Origin: Vibrio cincinnatiensis
Lineage (GTDB): Bacteria > Pseudomonadota > Gammaproteobacteria > Enterobacterales > Vibrionaceae
Assembly (NCBI RefSeq): GCF_022113815.1
Contig: NZ_SGOM01000009.1
Span: forward strand, 1-64,000
Direction: 5' to 3'
Length of the DNA: 64,000 bases
Position numbers and translations under genes: made by a program. Below the pieces are notes generated by a model that saw nothing but the letters and a program-made list of their open reading frames with translations, did no database searches and was not told the origin of the DNA. Positions within the stretch are counted from its first letter, which is position 1; each line of letters begins with the position of its first letter. Positions 25,701-36,277 of this stretch are shown piece by piece.

Positions 25701-25958
25701 TTATTTATCTCTGTCTAGTTTTTTGACTGGTGGAACGGGGTCATATCCCCCTTCGTTCAAAGGGTGGCATTTTAATAGACGTTTGCCGGATAACCAACAC
25801 CCTTTTATAAAACCGTGAGCTCTCAATGCTTCTATCGCATAAGTTGAGCAAGTCGGCGTAAATCGACAGCGAGGGCCGATAAGCGGACTTATTATCCATT
25901 GGTAAAGTTTAACTAAGCCAATGGTTAACCACGTGAAGGGCGAGATAGGCGATGCCAT
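25701..25958 (-). CDS. yidD: Membrane protein insertion efficiency factor YidD
   Basis: 85 residues with the family core [24 protein letters not shown] and CHPLxxGGxDPVPP, matching E. coli YidD. A small amphipathic protein at the inner membrane that assists YidC-dependent insertion. Its start overlaps the 3' end of rnpA by 34 bases in another frame, as is common for this gene. Confidence 0.95.
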   Translation of the reverse strand: MASPISPFTWLTIGLVKLYQWIISPLIGPRCRFTPTCSTYAIEALRAHGFIKGCWLSGKRLLKCHPLNEGGYDPVPPVKKLDRDK

Positions 25959-26281
25959 AATTTGTCGAACAAAGTAAACAATTCTTCATTGCTTAAATCT
26001 TGCGCGCTCTTTTTAGCGATCACAACAAAATCTTTGTTAGCTAGGCGATGTTGTGTGAGGCGGAAACTTTCACGAGCGAGACGTTTGAAGCGATTACGAC
26101 CCACCGCCGTTTTAATTTGCTTCTTTGGGACAGCCAATCCTAAACGAGGATGAGAGAGATTATTATCGCGGGCAATGATAGTAAAATGAGGAGAGCCAGC
26201 ACGATGCGCTTGCTGGAAGACGTTTTTATAATGTTCGGGAGTTAACAGACGTAACTCCCGATTGAACGCGTACGTATTCAA
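25925..26281 (-). CDS. rnpA: Ribonuclease P protein component
   Basis: 118 residues, basic. The RNR motif region [12 protein letters not shown] (about 56-67) and the [17 protein letters not shown] segment identify the protein subunit that helps RNase P RNA remove tRNA 5' leaders. It lies 13 bases after rpmH, as in nearly all bacteria. Confidence 0.96.
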   Translation of the reverse strand: MNTYAFNRELRLLTPEHYKNVFQQAHRAGSPHFTIIARDNNLSHPRLGLAVPKKQIKTAVGRNRFKRLARESFRLTQHRLANKDFVVIAKKSAQDLSNEELFTLFDKLWHRLSRPSRG

Positions 26282-26294
26282 AATAATTCAGTAA

Positions 26295-26432
26295 TTATTT
26301 TGACAGGCGCTTACGGCCTTTTGCACGACGTGCATTGATTACTTTACGACCGTTCGCAGTCGCCATGCGTGCACGGAAACCGTGAGTACGCTTGCGCTTT
26401 AGAACTGAAGGTTGAAAAGTGCGTTTAGACAT
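26295..26432 (-). CDS. rpmH: 50S ribosomal protein L34
   Basis: 45 residues: [15 protein letters not shown] at the start, [16 protein letters not shown] in the middle and [10 protein letters not shown] at the end, a complete L34. It is strongly basic and of the family's usual length; Vibrio L34 commonly has the extra Ser2. First gene of the rpmH-rnpA-yidD-yidC group and divergent from dnaA. Confidence 0.97.
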   Translation of the reverse strand: MSKRTFQPSVLKRKRTHGFRARMATANGRKVINARRAKGRKRLSK

Positions 26433-26639
26433 TGTTATTACCTTTACTGATCAGTAGTTTTAGGTTCTTAAGTTAACCCGGCGTGGGTGCTTGTCTTCGA
26501 AAAGACGCCGACGCCTCTCAACAAAGAGGCGGAATTGTAATCACACTCACAAAAAGTGTCAATGACTTGGGTAGGGTAACTGATAGTTAATATTGTCGTT
26601 AACGGGTCAGCACTACCTATTCTTTTTTCGGTCGGGCGA

Positions 26640-26990
26640 TTATACGGAGTCTTCATGAAATCTCAAGGATCGTTCATTGATCTCTTTGTTAAAGTTAATG
26701 AGAGCAAGTTTTAGTAAGGGAGATCCTGAGTTAAGATCACAGCTTATACCGTAATACCCATAGCTTATAAACCAGAGAAAAGGATAAAAAAGAGAATTTC
26801 TTTTTTGGGGATAACTGAGGGAGATCATTGAATATGTGGATCACTATGTGGGTAAATAGCGAAATAAAGGGGAGGATCTTGGTAAATCCCGGTTATAGTT
26901 GTGAATAACTCCGATCTTATTCAATACTTTGTGGATCAATCGCTGGCGATCTTACTTATCAACAGGTAGAATTGCCGATCTTTACTAGCC
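26640..26990. promoter_or_regulatory. dnaA upstream region with a dense GATC cluster
   Basis: The 580-base gap between rpmH and dnaA (26433-27013) holds the divergent promoters of both. GATC occurs at 26668, 26679, 26722, 26735, 26823, 26839, 26875, 26913, 26934, 26948 and 26977: eleven in 313 bases, where about one is expected by chance. The pattern suggests Dam methylation and SeqA control of dnaA. Partial DnaA-box-like sequences (TTATCAACA near 26957, TGTGGATCA at 26835) are present but not canonical. No protein-coding gene is supported here. Confidence 0.75.
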
Positions 26991-27013
26991 ATTAATTTTA
27001 GAGTGAGGGAACC

Positions 27014-28417
27014 GTGTCATCTTCGCTTTGGTTGCAATGCTTGCAACAGCTTCAAGAAGAGCTACCAGCCGCAGAATTCAGCATGTGGGTTCGTCCGTTA
27101 CAAGCGGAGCTCAATGACAATACTCTCACTTTATTTGCACCCAATCGGTTTGTGCTAGATTGGGTGCGAGATAAATACATCAACAATATCAACCGTTCGT
27201 TGACAGAATATTGTGGTCACAATGCGCCGAGTTTACGTTTTGAAATCGGCAGTCGTCGAATGGCAGCACCAAAACCTGCCCCTGTTAGAACTGCTGCGGA
27301 TGTTGCAGCGGAGTCTTCCGCGCCCGCTCAGCTTGCACAACGCAAGCCTGTGCATAAAACATGGGATGATGACAATGTCGCTGCAGATATTAACCACCGT
27401 TCTAACGTCAACCCTAAGCATAAGTTTAATAATTTTGTGGAAGGTAAATCGAACCAGTTGGGATTAGCTGCTGCGCGTCAAGTGGCCGATAATCCCGGGG
27501 CGGCGTATAACCCGCTCTTTTTATACGGCGGAACGGGGTTGGGTAAAACCCACTTATTGCATGCGGTAGGGAATGCGATTGTTGATAACAAACCGAATGC
27601 TAAAGTGGTGTACATGCATTCGGAGCGTTTTGTGCAAGATATGGTGAAAGCCTTACAAAATAACGCGATTGAAGAATTCAAACGTTATTATCGTAGTGTT
27701 GATGCGCTATTAATTGATGATATCCAATTCTTTGCCAATAAAGAGCGGTCACAAGAAGAGTTTTTCCATACCTTTAATGCCTTGTTGGAAGGTAACCAAC
27801 AGATTATCCTCACTTCGGATCGCTATCCGAAAGAGATCAACGGGGTTGAAGATCGTCTTAAATCACGCTTTGGTTGGGGGTTAACGGTTGCCATTGAGCC
27901 GCCTGAGTTGGAAACCCGGGTCGCAATTTTGATGAAAAAAGCCGAAGATCATCAAATTCATCTACCGGATGAAGTCGCCTTTTTTATTGCAAAACGTTTA
28001 CGCTCTAACGTTCGTGAATTGGAAGGTGCATTGAACCGAGTCATCGCAAATGCCAACTTTACTGGTCGCCCAATTACCATTGATTTTGTCCGTGAAGCGC
28101 TGCGCGATCTACTTGCTCTACAAGAAAAATTGGTCACTATTGATAATATTCAGAAAACGGTTGCTGAGTACTACAAAATAAAAGTGGCTGATCTCCTTTC
28201 TAAACGTCGTTCTCGTTCGGTAGCTCGTCCTCGGCAATTAGCGATGGCGTTATCCAAAGAGTTGACCAACCATAGCTTACCAGAAATTGGTGATGCTTTT
28301 GGGGGGCGAGACCATACTACTGTACTGCACGCATGTCGAAAAATTGAACAGTTACGAGAAGAGAGCCATGACATTAAAGAAGATTACTCGAATTTGATTC
28401 GAACACTTTCTTCTTAA
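27014..28417 (+). CDS. dnaA: Replication initiator DnaA
   Basis: 467 residues with a GTG start after gagtgaggga. Domain I (1 to about 85) binds DnaB/DiaA-type partners, then an alanine/proline-rich linker. The AAA+ domain starts with Walker [10 protein letters not shown] (about 172-180), Walker B LLIDDIQF and the arginine-containing segment [11 protein letters not shown]-terminal domain IV carries the DnaA-box binding signature [11 protein letters not shown]. It binds the boxes in oriC 5 kb away. First of dnaA-dnaN-recF-gyrB. Confidence 0.98.
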   Translation: MSSSLWLQCLQQLQEELPAAEFSMWVRPLQAELNDNTLTLFAPNRFVLDWVRDKYINNINRSLTEYCGHNAPSLRFEIGSRRMAAPKPAPVRTAADVAAESSAPAQLAQRKPVHKTWDDDNVAADINHRSNVNPKHKFNNFVEGKSNQLGLAAARQVADNPGAAYNPLFLYGGTGLGKTHLLHAVGNAIVDNKPNAKVVYMHSERFVQDMVKALQNNAIEEFKRYYRSVDALLIDDIQFFANKERSQEEFFHTFNALLEGNQQIILTSDRYPKEINGVEDRLKSRFGWGLTVAIEPPELETRVAILMKKAEDHQIHLPDEVAFFIAKRLRSNVRELEGALNRVIANANFTGRPITIDFVREALRDLLALQEKLVTIDNIQKTVAEYYKIKVADLLSKRRSRSVARPRQLAMALSKELTNHSLPEIGDAFGGRDHTTVLHACRKIEQLREESHDIKEDYSNLIRTLSS

Positions 28418-28493
28418 TTTCTTCATCTGTTCGTATGATGTGATGTATGATTTTTACCCTGTTTATTCCCTATCGTTAGGTTAAGAGCACACT

Positions 28494-29594
28494 ATGAAAT
28501 TTACCATTGAACGCAGTCACTTTATTAAATCGTTACAACAGGTGTCTGGTACGCTTGGTGGGCGGGCTACCTTGCCGATTTTGGGAAATTTATTACTCAG
28601 TGTAGATAGTAATCAATTATCGATGACGGCGACGGATCTTGAGGTTGAGCTGATTAGCCGAGTTTCTCTTGAAGGCGATTTTGAAGCTGGGAGTATCACC
28701 GTTCCTGCCCGTAAATTCCTAGATATCTGTCGTGGTTTACCCGATGACGCCGTGATTACGGTATTACTGGAAGGGGATCGAGTTCAAGTGCGCTCTGGAC
28801 GTAGCCGCTTTTCTTTGGCGACCTTACCGGCCAGTGATTTTCCGAATATTGAAGATTGGCAGAGTGAAGTGGAAATTTCACTCACTCAAGCAGAATTGCG
28901 TGGTTTGGTGGATAAAACCCAGTTTTCTATGGCGAACCAAGATGTTCGCTACTACTTGAACGGGATGTTGCTAGAAATTGATGGCCAGACTCTCCGTTCT
29001 GTTGCCACCGATGGTCACCGGATGGCTGTGTCACAAACCACGCTTGAGCAAGAATTTGCTAACAAACAGATTATTGTGCCTCGTAAGGGCATCTTAGAAT
29101 TAGTCAAGCTACTGGATGCACCTGAGCAGCCGGTGGTGTTACAAATTGGCGCTTCCAACTTACGAGCTGAAGTGAATAACTTTGTTTTTACCTCTAAGCT
29201 AGTGGATGGCCGCTTTCCTGATTATCGCCGAGTCTTACCACAAAGTACCAATAAAACATTATTGGCGGGTTGCGATGAACTTCGCCAGGCTTTTTCTCGT
29301 GCGGCGATATTATCGAATGAAAAATTCCGAGGTGTTCGGGTAAATTTAGCGGATCAGCAAATGCGTATTACCGCCAATAACCCAGAGCAAGAAGAAGCGG
29401 AAGAAATGCTGGATGTTGATTTTACTGGTGAAGCCATTGAAATTGGCTTTAACGTTAGCTATGTGTTGGATGTTCTCAATACCTTGCGTTGTCATCAGGT
29501 GCGAATGTCAATGTCTGATGCTAATGCCAGTGCTTTAATCGAAAATGTCGATGATGACAGCGCCATGTATGTGGTGATGCCGATTCGTCTATAG
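28494..29594 (+). CDS. dnaN: DNA polymerase III beta sliding clamp
   Basis: 366 residues in three similar clamp domains (about 1-120, 128-244, 246-366), ending in the hydrophobic-pocket tail YVVMPIRL. As a dimeric ring it tethers polymerases to DNA. Length equals E. coli DnaN. It follows dnaA after 76 bases. Confidence 0.98.
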   Translation: MKFTIERSHFIKSLQQVSGTLGGRATLPILGNLLLSVDSNQLSMTATDLEVELISRVSLEGDFEAGSITVPARKFLDICRGLPDDAVITVLLEGDRVQVRSGRSRFSLATLPASDFPNIEDWQSEVEISLTQAELRGLVDKTQFSMANQDVRYYLNGMLLEIDGQTLRSVATDGHRMAVSQTTLEQEFANKQIIVPRKGILELVKLLDAPEQPVVLQIGASNLRAEVNNFVFTSKLVDGRFPDYRRVLPQSTNKTLLAGCDELRQAFSRAAILSNEKFRGVRVNLADQQMRITANNPEQEEAEEMLDVDFTGEAIEIGFNVSYVLDVLNTLRCHQVRMSMSDANASALIENVDDDSAMYVVMPIRL

Positions 29595-29613
29595 AGAGCT
29601 TTTTGCCTTTATT

Positions 29614-30693
29614 ATGCCTCTGACTCGCTTGGTTATTCAGCAATTTCGTAATATTAAAGCCTGTGATATCGCCTTATCATCAGGCTTTAACTTTCTTATT
29701 GGCCCGAACGGCAGTGGCAAAACCAGCGTTCTTGAAGCAATTTATTTATTGGGGCATGGGCGATCATTTAAGAGTGCATTAACCGGACGAGTGATTCAGC
29801 ACGACAGCCCTGAACTGTTTGTGCATGGCCGTTTTTTGAACCCGGATCAATTTGAGCTACCCATTGGCATTAATAAGCAGCGTGATGGCTCAACAGAGGT
29901 TAAAATAGGCGGTCAGTCTGGACAAAAATTAGCACAACTGGCTCAGGTATTACCTTTGCAGTTGATACATCCAGAAGGGTTTGAATTATTAACCGATGGC
30001 CCTAAACAGCGGCGGGCCTTTATTGATTGGGGGGTTTTTCACTCCCAGCCGGCTTTTTTTGAGGCATGGGGGCGTTTTAAACGTCTGAATAAACAGCGTA
30101 ATGCTTTATTGAAAACCGCCCGCAGTTATAAAGAGATAAGTTATTGGGATCAAGAGCTGGCTCAATTGGCTGAACATATTGATGCATGGCGTCAAACCTA
30201 TGTCGACCAAATGAAAGTTGTGGCCGAAACCTTGTGCCAACATTTTTTGCCAGAGTTTGAGATAAGCCTGACTTATTATCGAGGTTGGGAAAAACAGACC
30301 GCCTATAAAGAGATTTTGCAAAATCACTTTGAACGCGATCAACTGCTTGGTTATACCTTCAGTGGTCCAAATAAAGCGGATTTAAAAATGAAAGTGAACG
30401 GAACACCGGTAGAGGATGTTCTTTCACGTGGCCAGCTTAAGTTGATGGTTTGTGCACTGCGTGTCGCACAAGGTCAACATTTAACCGAGCTGACCGGGAA
30501 GCAATGCATCTACCTGATTGATGATTTTGCTTCCGAACTCGATAGCCAGCGTCGTAAGCGTCTTGCAGATTGCTTAAAAGCGACGGGGGCTCAAGTGTTT
30601 GTAAGTTCTATTACTGAAAGCCAAGTTGCTGACATGATCATGCCGAATAGCAAGATGTTTCATGTGGAACATGGCACAATAGGGCAAGGATAA
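29614..30693 (+). CDS. recF: DNA replication and repair protein RecF
   Basis: 359 residues, an SMC-like ABC ATPase. Walker A is GPNGSGKTS (about 30-38), the signature is LSRGQLKLM (about 270) and Walker B is [12 protein letters not shown] (about 302). It helps load RecA at gaps with RecO and RecR. 19 bases after dnaN and 18 before gyrB. Confidence 0.97.
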   Translation: MPLTRLVIQQFRNIKACDIALSSGFNFLIGPNGSGKTSVLEAIYLLGHGRSFKSALTGRVIQHDSPELFVHGRFLNPDQFELPIGINKQRDGSTEVKIGGQSGQKLAQLAQVLPLQLIHPEGFELLTDGPKQRRAFIDWGVFHSQPAFFEAWGRFKRLNKQRNALLKTARSYKEISYWDQELAQLAEHIDAWRQTYVDQMKVVAETLCQHFLPEFEISLTYYRGWEKQTAYKEILQNHFERDQLLGYTFSGPNKADLKMKVNGTPVEDVLSRGQLKLMVCALRVAQGQHLTELTGKQCIYLIDDFASELDSQRRKRLADCLKATGAQVFVSSITESQVADMIMPNSKMFHVEHGTIGQG

Positions 30694-30708
30694 TTACTGA
30701 GAGAGTAA

Positions 30709-33129
<2,421 letters not shown>

Positions 33130-33152
33130 TTTTTAATCATTAAAGATGATTT

Positions 33153-33179
33153 AAGCAGCGCTTTGGCGCTGCTTTTTTT
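33153..33179 (+). terminator. Terminator after gyrB
   Basis: Perfect 8-bp GC-rich stem AGCAGCGC / GCGCTGCT with loop TTTG, followed by seven T bases, 24 bases past the gyrB stop. Confidence 0.93.
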
Positions 33180-33315
33180 GTCATTAAAAACATTAAAATA
33201 AAGATTTTTATCTGGTTTATCTACAATATTGGCTTTAATGGCCAACATTATGTGGGATTTTACGATTAACTGAGGTTTATTCATAAAAGACGCCATTTCC
33301 TTTTGATCCACCCTT

Positions 33316-33343
33316 TTGCTTTCTTTTTTTTAATCGCTATAGT
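33316..33343 (+). promoter_or_regulatory. Candidate promoter and hairpin leader of the Rnk-like gene
   Basis: TTGCTT (33316-33321), a 16-base spacer and TATAGT (33338-33343) form a sigma-70-like promoter. The transcript would have a leader of about 115 bases containing a hairpin at 33397-33417 (8-bp stem CCGAGGGC/GCTCTCGG with loop TGGGT). Nothing else was recognised in the gap 33180-33467. Confidence 0.45.
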
Positions 33344-33467
33344 CAACAGAGTTCATTTTTTAGAGGTGATGGTGGTGGTTACTTTCCTGGTTTAAACCGA
33401 GGGCTGGGTGCTCTCGGGGAACGCTCGATATGAGTCCTTAATTCAGAGGGAGGGAGTAGAGATCACT

Positions 33468-33893
33468 ATGTTTTATCGTTTTTATCTATCATGGCTTCAT
33501 GCGTTACGAATGTGGTGGCTCACCAGTGAGTTTGTTACCTATCAATCACCCATGATTTTACTGCAATTGCTGGATCGGCAGGAGAAATATAACCACACTA
33601 TTTGTTGCAATAGTGCCCGTATTGGTTTGGGGGATACTGTTCATCTTGTTGATTCAAAACATTATTATCCCTTTCAAGTTACCTTAGTTCCAGATCATCG
33701 TTGCGACCGTTCTGTGGGGTATATTGCAGTGGATTCGTATTTAGGTTCGGCGTTATTTGGCCGAGCTGAACAGGATTCACTTGAATTGACTATTTTAGGT
33801 CAACGACGCCATTTCACTATCACTCAAGTGACCCGTAAATCTAATTTGTCAGCACGTGCCGATTTCACGTGTGGCTGTTTACTTTGTCAGTAG
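33468..33893 (+). CDS. GreA/GreB C-terminal-like (Rnk-type) protein
   Basis: 141 residues from the chosen start. The middle and C-terminal part (about 45-125) resembles the FKBP-like domain shared by Rnk and the GreA/GreB C-terminus, with the conserved turn seen as DSYLGSALFG (SPLGxALLG in the family). There is no Gre coiled-coil; the first 45 residues are short, aromatic and hydrophobic. The C-terminus ends in CGCLLC, a possible metal or redox pair. Such domains bind RNA polymerase, so a transcription-related role is inferred, not shown. A start at 33408 would add 20 residues; gagggaggg precedes 33468. Confidence 0.6.
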   Translation: MFYRFYLSWLHALRMWWLTSEFVTYQSPMILLQLLDRQEKYNHTICCNSARIGLGDTVHLVDSKHYYPFQVTLVPDHRCDRSVGYIAVDSYLGSALFGRAEQDSLELTILGQRRHFTITQVTRKSNLSARADFTCGCLLCQ

Positions 33894-33910
33894 ATAAGGA
33901 GAAACATTAC

Positions 33911-34024
33911 ATGAGTAAGAAAGACATGAAAAAACCGCAATTGAGCTTAAAGGAAAAGCGTAAATTGAAGCAGGAGAAAATGGTAGACAACAGTGTAGAA
34001 AAAGCACGTAAAAGCCGTAAATAA
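33911..34024 (+). CDS. Small lysine-rich protein of unknown function
   Basis: 37 residues, beginning MSKKDMKKPQLSLKEKR and ending EKARKSRK; more than a third are Lys or Arg and there is no hydrophobic segment. It has a strong ribosome site (AAGGAG, 8 bases before the ATG), follows the Rnk-like gene by 17 bases and is followed by a good terminator, which together support a real gene. I do not recognise the family. A nucleic-acid or ribosome-associated role would fit the charge but is a guess. Confidence 0.6.
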   Translation: MSKKDMKKPQLSLKEKRKLKQEKMVDNSVEKARKSRK

Positions 34025-34052
34025 GCGTTCATGATCGAATTATAAAGTGCCT

Positions 34053-34079
34053 AAGCCTAATCTTACGATTAGGCTTTTT
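34053..34079 (+). terminator. Terminator after the 37-residue gene
   Basis: Perfect 10-bp stem AAGCCTAATC / GATTAGGCTT with loop TTAC, followed by further T bases. Confidence 0.9.
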
Positions 34080-34112
34080 GCTCTTATAAAACTAAAAAAA
34101 ATATTTTTTCCT

Positions 34113-34140
34113 CTTGAAAGTTATTTTATCGGCCTTATAT
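34113..34140 (+). promoter_or_regulatory. Sigma-32-like heat-shock promoter of ibpA
   Basis: CTTGAAA (34113-34119), 13-base spacer, CCTTATAT (34133-34140). The heat-shock sigma consensus is CTTGAAA-N11-16-CCCCATNT. The -35 is perfect and the -10 partial. It would give a leader of roughly 155 bases before ibpA. Confidence 0.55.
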
Positions 34141-34260
34141 CAGTAAATGAAGAGGATGCCGCTAGGGCCTCTGTTTTGAAATGACATACGCTCGCTAAGA
34201 GGTGTGTGTTTCAACCACTAACCCTTTGATGAGCTTAGTTCATAGGAATAAGTATCATCA

Positions 34261-34309
34261 CTTAACGACCATCGTTAAGACTATTGCTTAAAATGAGGAT
34301 AGGATTATG
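34261..34309 (+). promoter_or_regulatory. Candidate ROSE-type RNA thermometer before ibpA
   Basis: A perfect hairpin CTTAACGA-CCA-TCGTTAAG (34261-34279) is followed by TTGCT (34284-34288), which can pair with AGGAT (34296-34300) overlapping the ribosome site, including the G-G mismatch typical of ROSE elements. This arrangement masks the ribosome site at low temperature in other small heat-shock genes. Structure was judged by eye. Confidence 0.5.
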
Positions 34310-34744
34310 AGAACTGTAGACTTCACTCCTTTATACCGTAACGCGATTGGCTTTGACCGTTTATTAAATATGATGGAAGCGGGCGCCGCGAAAAATGCTC
34401 AAGGAGGATACCCTCCTTATAACATTGAGCAACAAGAAGAAAATAAATACCGTATTACTATGGCTGTGGCTGGCTTTGCCGAGCAAGAGCTTGAAATTAC
34501 TCAGCAAGAAAATACTTTAATTGTTCGTGGTGAACGTGCAGAAGAAGAAAGTAAAAACTACATCTACCAAGGCATTGCTGAGCGTAACTTTGAACGTAAA
34601 TTCCAATTGGCCGATTATGTCAAAGTAATGGGCGCAGCCTTGGAAAACGGCTTATTGCATGTTGATTTAGAACGAGAAATTCCGCAAGCCATGCAGCCTC
34701 GTAAAATCGAGATTAACGGAAATCGCTTAATCGAAAATAATTAA
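34307..34744 (+). CDS. ibpA: Small heat-shock protein IbpA-like
   Basis: 145 residues with a central alpha-crystallin (Hsp20) domain (about 38-125: [44 protein letters not shown]) and the C-terminal anchoring motif RKIEING. It binds unfolding proteins and holds them for refolding by DnaK/ClpB. Only one ibp gene is present here, unlike the E. coli ibpAB pair. A sigma-32-like promoter and a thermosensor-like leader lie upstream. Confidence 0.93.
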   Translation: MRTVDFTPLYRNAIGFDRLLNMMEAGAAKNAQGGYPPYNIEQQEENKYRITMAVAGFAEQELEITQQENTLIVRGERAEEESKNYIYQGIAERNFERKFQLADYVKVMGAALENGLLHVDLEREIPQAMQPRKIEINGNRLIENN

Positions 34745-34776
34745 GAGGGTTAGTTTGCTTAGCCCTTAAAAGAGTG

Positions 34777-34800
34777 AAGAGCGCCATAGCGGCGCTCTTT
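34777..34800. terminator. Bidirectional terminator between ibpA and avtA
   Basis: Perfect 9-bp stem AAGAGCGCC / GGCGCTCTT with loop ATAGC, between converging genes. Confidence 0.85.
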
Positions 34801-34804
34801 GTGT

Positions 34805-36055
34805 TTATCCCTGCTGATAAGCGCGTTCAATCTCTTCAGCGATGATTGCAATCCCTTTTTGCATCGCTTGATCTTCTTGTACATAGTTCATGCGTAGGCA
34901 TTGATGGGCATGTTGCCACTCTTGTTGCTGACCAATAAAGAAATATTCTCCCGGAACGATTAAAACGCCACGTGCTTTCAAACGTTGGTACAACTCAAGC
35001 GTTGTTATTGGCAGCTCATCAAACCATAGCCACAAAAAGATAGCGCCTTCTGGTTTATGGATACGAAAACGAGAGTCGGTAATAGCTTGCTGCAGCAGTT
35101 CAACCGCTCTTTGAGATTTTTGCTGGTAGAAAGGCTTAATGATCTCACGGCTTAGACGCAGTAAATCCCCGTGTTCAATCATATGATGTGCTATCGCTGG
35201 GCCAAGGCTTCCCGGAGCTAAGCTAATAATACCATTCATATTGGTCAGTGCCTGAGTAATGGCTTCACTGGCAATAATGATTCCACAGCGTACGCCCGGC
35301 AGGCCGAGTTTCGATAAGCTCATGCATAAAATCGTGTTCTCATTCCAAAATGGTTCAACATCGGTAAAGATGATATTGGGAAAGGGGAGACCATAGGCAT
35401 TATCAATGATCAGTGGAATCCCATTTTCTTGCGCCAACTGGTCTAATTGACGAATTTCATCATCGGTCAGGACATTTCCGGTTGGGTTGGTTGGGCGAGA
35501 GGCGCAGATTGCAGCAATTGAATCATCCACCTTGAGCTGTTCAAAATCGATGTGGTATTTGAACATGCCATCTGCCAGCGTCTCTATTTCTGGTCGATAA
35601 GAGATAAAAATATCTTCATTGATTCCAGCATCGCCATAACCGATGTATTCGGGAGCCAGTGGGAGCAGAATTTTCTTATGGGTACCATCCGGTTGTTGGC
35701 CTGCGAATAAGTTAAAAAGATAGAAAAAGCCGCTTTGGCTGCCGTTGGTCAGGCTGATATTTTTTTCACTGATTGCCCATCCATAGGTTTCTTTTAATCG
35801 TTTTGCCAGTGCGCGGATAAATTTATCTTTTCCCTGTGGACCATCATAGTTGGTTAGGGCTGAGAGTAGCTCACCATTAGTGAGCATGGTGGCACTGGTT
35901 TGATGAAAGTAATCAAGCATGGCTGGGATCGCGGCTGGGTTGCCACCACCGAGCATGATGGCTCCAGGAGTACGCAGGCCATCATTTAAGTCATCCATGA
36001 GTTGGGTTATGCCTGAGTATTGATTAAATTTTTCACCAAATTTAGAGAATTCCAT
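34805..36055 (-). CDS. avtA: Valine-pyruvate aminotransferase AvtA
   Basis: 416 residues, fold-type I PLP aminotransferase that makes valine from 2-ketoisovalerate with alanine as donor. N-terminal SGITQLMDDLNDGLRTPGAIMLGGGNPA is nearly that of E. coli AvtA. The PLP lysine lies in MSLSKLGLPGVRCG, and SRPTNPTGNV and the arginine of MRMNYV are present. An open frame continues to 36163, but MEFSKFGEKF at 36055 aligns with the E. coli start (MTFSLFGDKF). Transcribed alone; converges on ibpA. Confidence 0.93.
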   Translation of the reverse strand: MEFSKFGEKFNQYSGITQLMDDLNDGLRTPGAIMLGGGNPAAIPAMLDYFHQTSATMLTNGELLSALTNYDGPQGKDKFIRALAKRLKETYGWAISEKNISLTNGSQSGFFYLFNLFAGQQPDGTHKKILLPLAPEYIGYGDAGINEDIFISYRPEIETLADGMFKYHIDFEQLKVDDSIAAICASRPTNPTGNVLTDDEIRQLDQLAQENGIPLIIDNAYGLPFPNIIFTDVEPFWNENTILCMSLSKLGLPGVRCGIIIASEAITQALTNMNGIISLAPGSLGPAIAHHMIEHGDLLRLSREIIKPFYQQKSQRAVELLQQAITDSRFRIHKPEGAIFLWLWFDELPITTLELYQRLKARGVLIVPGEYFFIGQQQEWQHAHQCLRMNYVQEDQAMQKGIAIIAEEIERAYQQG

Positions 36056-36225
36056 GTGCTGTAATACCTGATTGTGATTGCTTATGATTATTTTTCTATC
36101 ATTGACGAGCATGGCTACGTGAATGGATGATATTGACCATACCGCAATGTACAGGTGAGGCAAAGAGTGAAATGTAAGGAATGAACAAAACGGGAATAAA
36201 ATCAGGGTGGGTGCATGTGTTCTAA

Positions 36226-36254
36226 ATAAAAAAGGGAAGCATTTGGCTTCCCTT
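36226..36254 (-). terminator. Terminator after malS
   Basis: Stem AAGGGAAGC / GCTTCCCTT (36232-36254), followed on the minus strand by a T-rich run, 23 bases past the malS stop. Confidence 0.85.
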
Positions 36255-36277
36255 ACGGTTGTTACGATGCAACGAAG

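Noticed and set aside
26468..26828. Two short minus-strand open frames upstream of dnaA
   Set aside because: They overlap the promoter and GATC cluster, and lack ribosome sites or homology.
33855..33870. CACGTG-containing sequence resembling parS (gatttcacgtgtggct)
   Set aside because: Only the left half matches; the right arm GAAACA is missing.
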